From positions 1 to 5,563 of the forward strand of contig DRJN01000469.1 of the NCBI GenBank assembly GCA_011052165.1: 5,563 bases of DNA. The letters run 5' to 3'. Both the position numbers and the translations under genes were made by a program. The DNA is from Gammaproteobacteria bacterium (GTDB lineage Bacteria > Pseudomonadota > Gammaproteobacteria > UBA6429 > Thiohalophilaceae). Each line of letters starts with the position of its first letter. Positions within the stretch are counted from its first letter, which is position 1. The notes beneath the pieces were generated by a model that was not told where the DNA came from, made no database searches, and was given only the letters and a program-made list of their open reading frames with translations. Shown here piece after piece: positions 4,393 through 5,563 of the stretch.

Positions 4393-5454
4393 ATGTATCT
4401 CGAATTAGCTACTCCTGAATTAACTGCTCTGGATCACAGAGTGCAGAAAAACTGTCATATTTCAGATGCGCAATTTGCAGGTAACTACACCCTGTGCATT
4501 TATTTGCTTAAAATGCGTGAATTATACCGCTGGGAAACGCAGCAGCCTTTCAGTACCACACTGGGCAATGACGAGGTCGGCGACTGGCTGAAGGATCGTG
4601 AGGCGCTTTGGCGCGAACTGGAAGATCATCGCTTTCTATCTCTGGAGATTGATGGTCAACAGCTGGATCCTTTCGAGAGTGATGAGATAAACAGGCATTT
4701 ACAACGCTATGATCTGGTCTACAGCGGGGGCGTTGGGCGAGGTGCGCAACCCCATTTCTTTCTTGGCGAATTAGTTCGAAAAGTAGAACATGGCGATTAT
4801 AGCGTACTGATTTCGGGGCGTGAATTTGCTCGTGATCTGGGGTCGCCGCCAGCCATGTCACAGGGGCGAACGATCTATCTACGACGCGAATCTCTGCGCC
4901 GTATGCTATGGGAGAAAATCGAGGAATGGCGCTGGAACCGCCCGCTCAATGCGATGAGTCGCACCCTGGCGGAATACGATTTTAGCACCACTAATGTTGA
5001 GAGGACACTGGAGCGGCTTACCGATGTGGAATTGGAATCCATGTTAGACCATGAGATTGGCGAGATCATGGCGCAGGACCAGCTGGGCGAAGCCTGGGAA
5101 ACCCTGCTGGCAACCCTGCCTCACTCAAAAGCGGAAATCATGCTACGTGCCATACGGGATCATCTGGCGGATGCCCTGTCTACTCTGCCGGCCCTCCTCC
5201 AGCGTCAGCAAACAGCCTCTATTCACTTTTATTTTGCTAACCTGAACAGCATGCGTAAACATCTTTATCCGGGACTGATGGCCGCCTATGAAGCCTGGTG
5301 TCAGGGTGAGGGATTTGCCATCCTGAGGAAACAGATGCTGGCAGGTAAAGCGCACTGGCAAGCCTTATGTGAAGAGATCATGTTCTTTGCCAGCGAATCG
5401 GAAAATCCGGACATAAAATCCATTGAACAACGGATTGAAGACAGCCGCCTGTGA
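4393..5454 (+). CDS. Conserved-looking 353-residue protein of unknown function
   Basis: The frame is complete, from ATG at 4393 to TGA at 5454. No Shine-Dalgarno sequence precedes the ATG (leader GTGAAAAATAT), so initiation may rely on the A-rich unstructured leader. The motif-rich N-terminus soon after supports the start. Notable stretches are RVQKNCHISDAQFAG (16-30, with Cys21-His22), YTLCIYLLKMRELYRWE (32-48), YSGGVGRGAQPHFFLGEL (110-127), SGREFARDLGSPPAM (141-155) and a basic/Trp-rich segment RRESLRRMLWEKIEEW (164-179). The last third is helical (LRAIRDHLADALSTLPALL near 251-269). There is no signal peptide or membrane segment. I recall similar proteins in sulfur-metabolising proteobacteria under an NCBI label of the form 'Sfum_1244 family', but I could not verify this and it would give no biochemical role. 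The divergent neighbour at 3630-4178 and the shared palindromes suggest a linked task. Confidence 0.92.
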   Translation: MYLELATPELTALDHRVQKNCHISDAQFAGNYTLCIYLLKMRELYRWETQQPFSTTLGNDEVGDWLKDREALWRELEDHRFLSLEIDGQQLDPFESDEINRHLQRYDLVYSGGVGRGAQPHFFLGELVRKVEHGDYSVLISGREFARDLGSPPAMSQGRTIYLRRESLRRMLWEKIEEWRWNRPLNAMSRTLAEYDFSTTNVERTLERLTDVELESMLDHEIGEIMAQDQLGEAWETLLATLPHSKAEIMLRAIRDHLADALSTLPALLQRQQTASIHFYFANLNSMRKHLYPGLMAAYEAWCQGEGFAILRKQMLAGKAHWQALCEEIMFFASESENPDIKSIEQRIEDSRL

Positions 5455-5480
5455 CCGCTTGTGCTAGGAGCCTTTGTAGG

Positions 5481-5503
5481 GTGGGCACGAGTTTTGTGCC
5501 CAC
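5481..5503. repeat. GTGGGCAC/GTGCCCAC hairpin, dispersed intergenic repeat
   Basis: GTGGGCAC (5481-5488) and GTGCCCAC (5496-5503) are a perfect 8-bp inverted repeat around GAGTTTT. It begins 26 bp after the stop at 5454 and is preceded by TGTAGG. The form TAGGGTGGGCAC...GTGCCCAC is, from memory, a short hairpin repeat common between genes of many gammaproteobacteria. No T-run follows, so it is not a classic intrinsic terminator, although a stem this strong may protect the mRNA 3' end. The remaining 60 bases to the window edge show no supported gene. Confidence 0.65.
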
Positions 5504-5563
5504 AGGCATTTCCTTCCGTCGCCCACACAGAGAAACTCAAAGCTCCGGACATTTTAATCGCAA

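Noticed and set aside
4550..5552. Minus-strand and +1 frames over the 353-residue gene, including 5301-5552
   Set aside because: They overlap a long frame with coherent protein composition, have no ribosome binding sites, and show no recognisable motifs.

Overview
The window looks like chromosomal DNA from an environmental gammaproteobacterium of moderate GC content. The grounds are a short class I glutaredoxin of the GrxC type, sigma70-type promoter hexamers, Shine-Dalgarno sites close to GGAG, and several dispersed intergenic palindromes of a kind I associate with sulfur- or methane-oxidising and related gammaproteobacteria. Species cannot be assigned. There is no phage, integrase, transposase, CRISPR, tRNA or rRNA.

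Layout from left to right. (1) The 5' part of an unrecognised gene on the minus strand (1-720) runs off the left edge. (2) A gap of about 700 bp holds an imperfect tandem/inverted repeat of the 'CCTTCGACAAGCTCAGGACGAACG' type (1042-1103). It ends in two strong-looking sigma70 promoters exactly 30 bp apart. (3) These promoters drive a small, very basic Lys/Arg-rich protein (1447-1923, +) that resembles nucleoid or histone-like proteins in composition only. (4) A repeat-like segment and a probably bidirectional terminator (2027-2051) follow. (5) A two-gene minus-strand operon comes next: a Sel1-repeat protein (2399-2827), then glutaredoxin 3 (grxC, 2083-2343). (6) A gap of about 500 bp (2828-3333) contains dyads and possibly a decayed reading frame. 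(7) A small acidic conserved-looking protein (3334-3528, +) has a textbook bidirectional terminator (3556-3583). (8) A divergent pair of unrecognised genes follows: a 182-residue helical protein with a TTG start (3630-4178, -) and a 353-residue protein (4393-5454, +). They are separated by 214 AT-rich bp with nested palindromes over an extended -10 promoter. (9) A short tail holds a GTGGGCAC/GTGCCCAC hairpin repeat (5481-5503).

Only grxC has a confident biochemical function (glutathione-dependent disulfide/dithiol exchange). The Sel1 protein probably acts as a protein-protein interaction scaffold and is probably cotranscribed with grxC. No defence system, biosynthetic cluster or new mobile element is visible. 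The most interesting parts are the divergent regulatory region at 4179-4392, the tandem-promoter basic protein, and the small acidic protein with two Gly/aromatic motifs.
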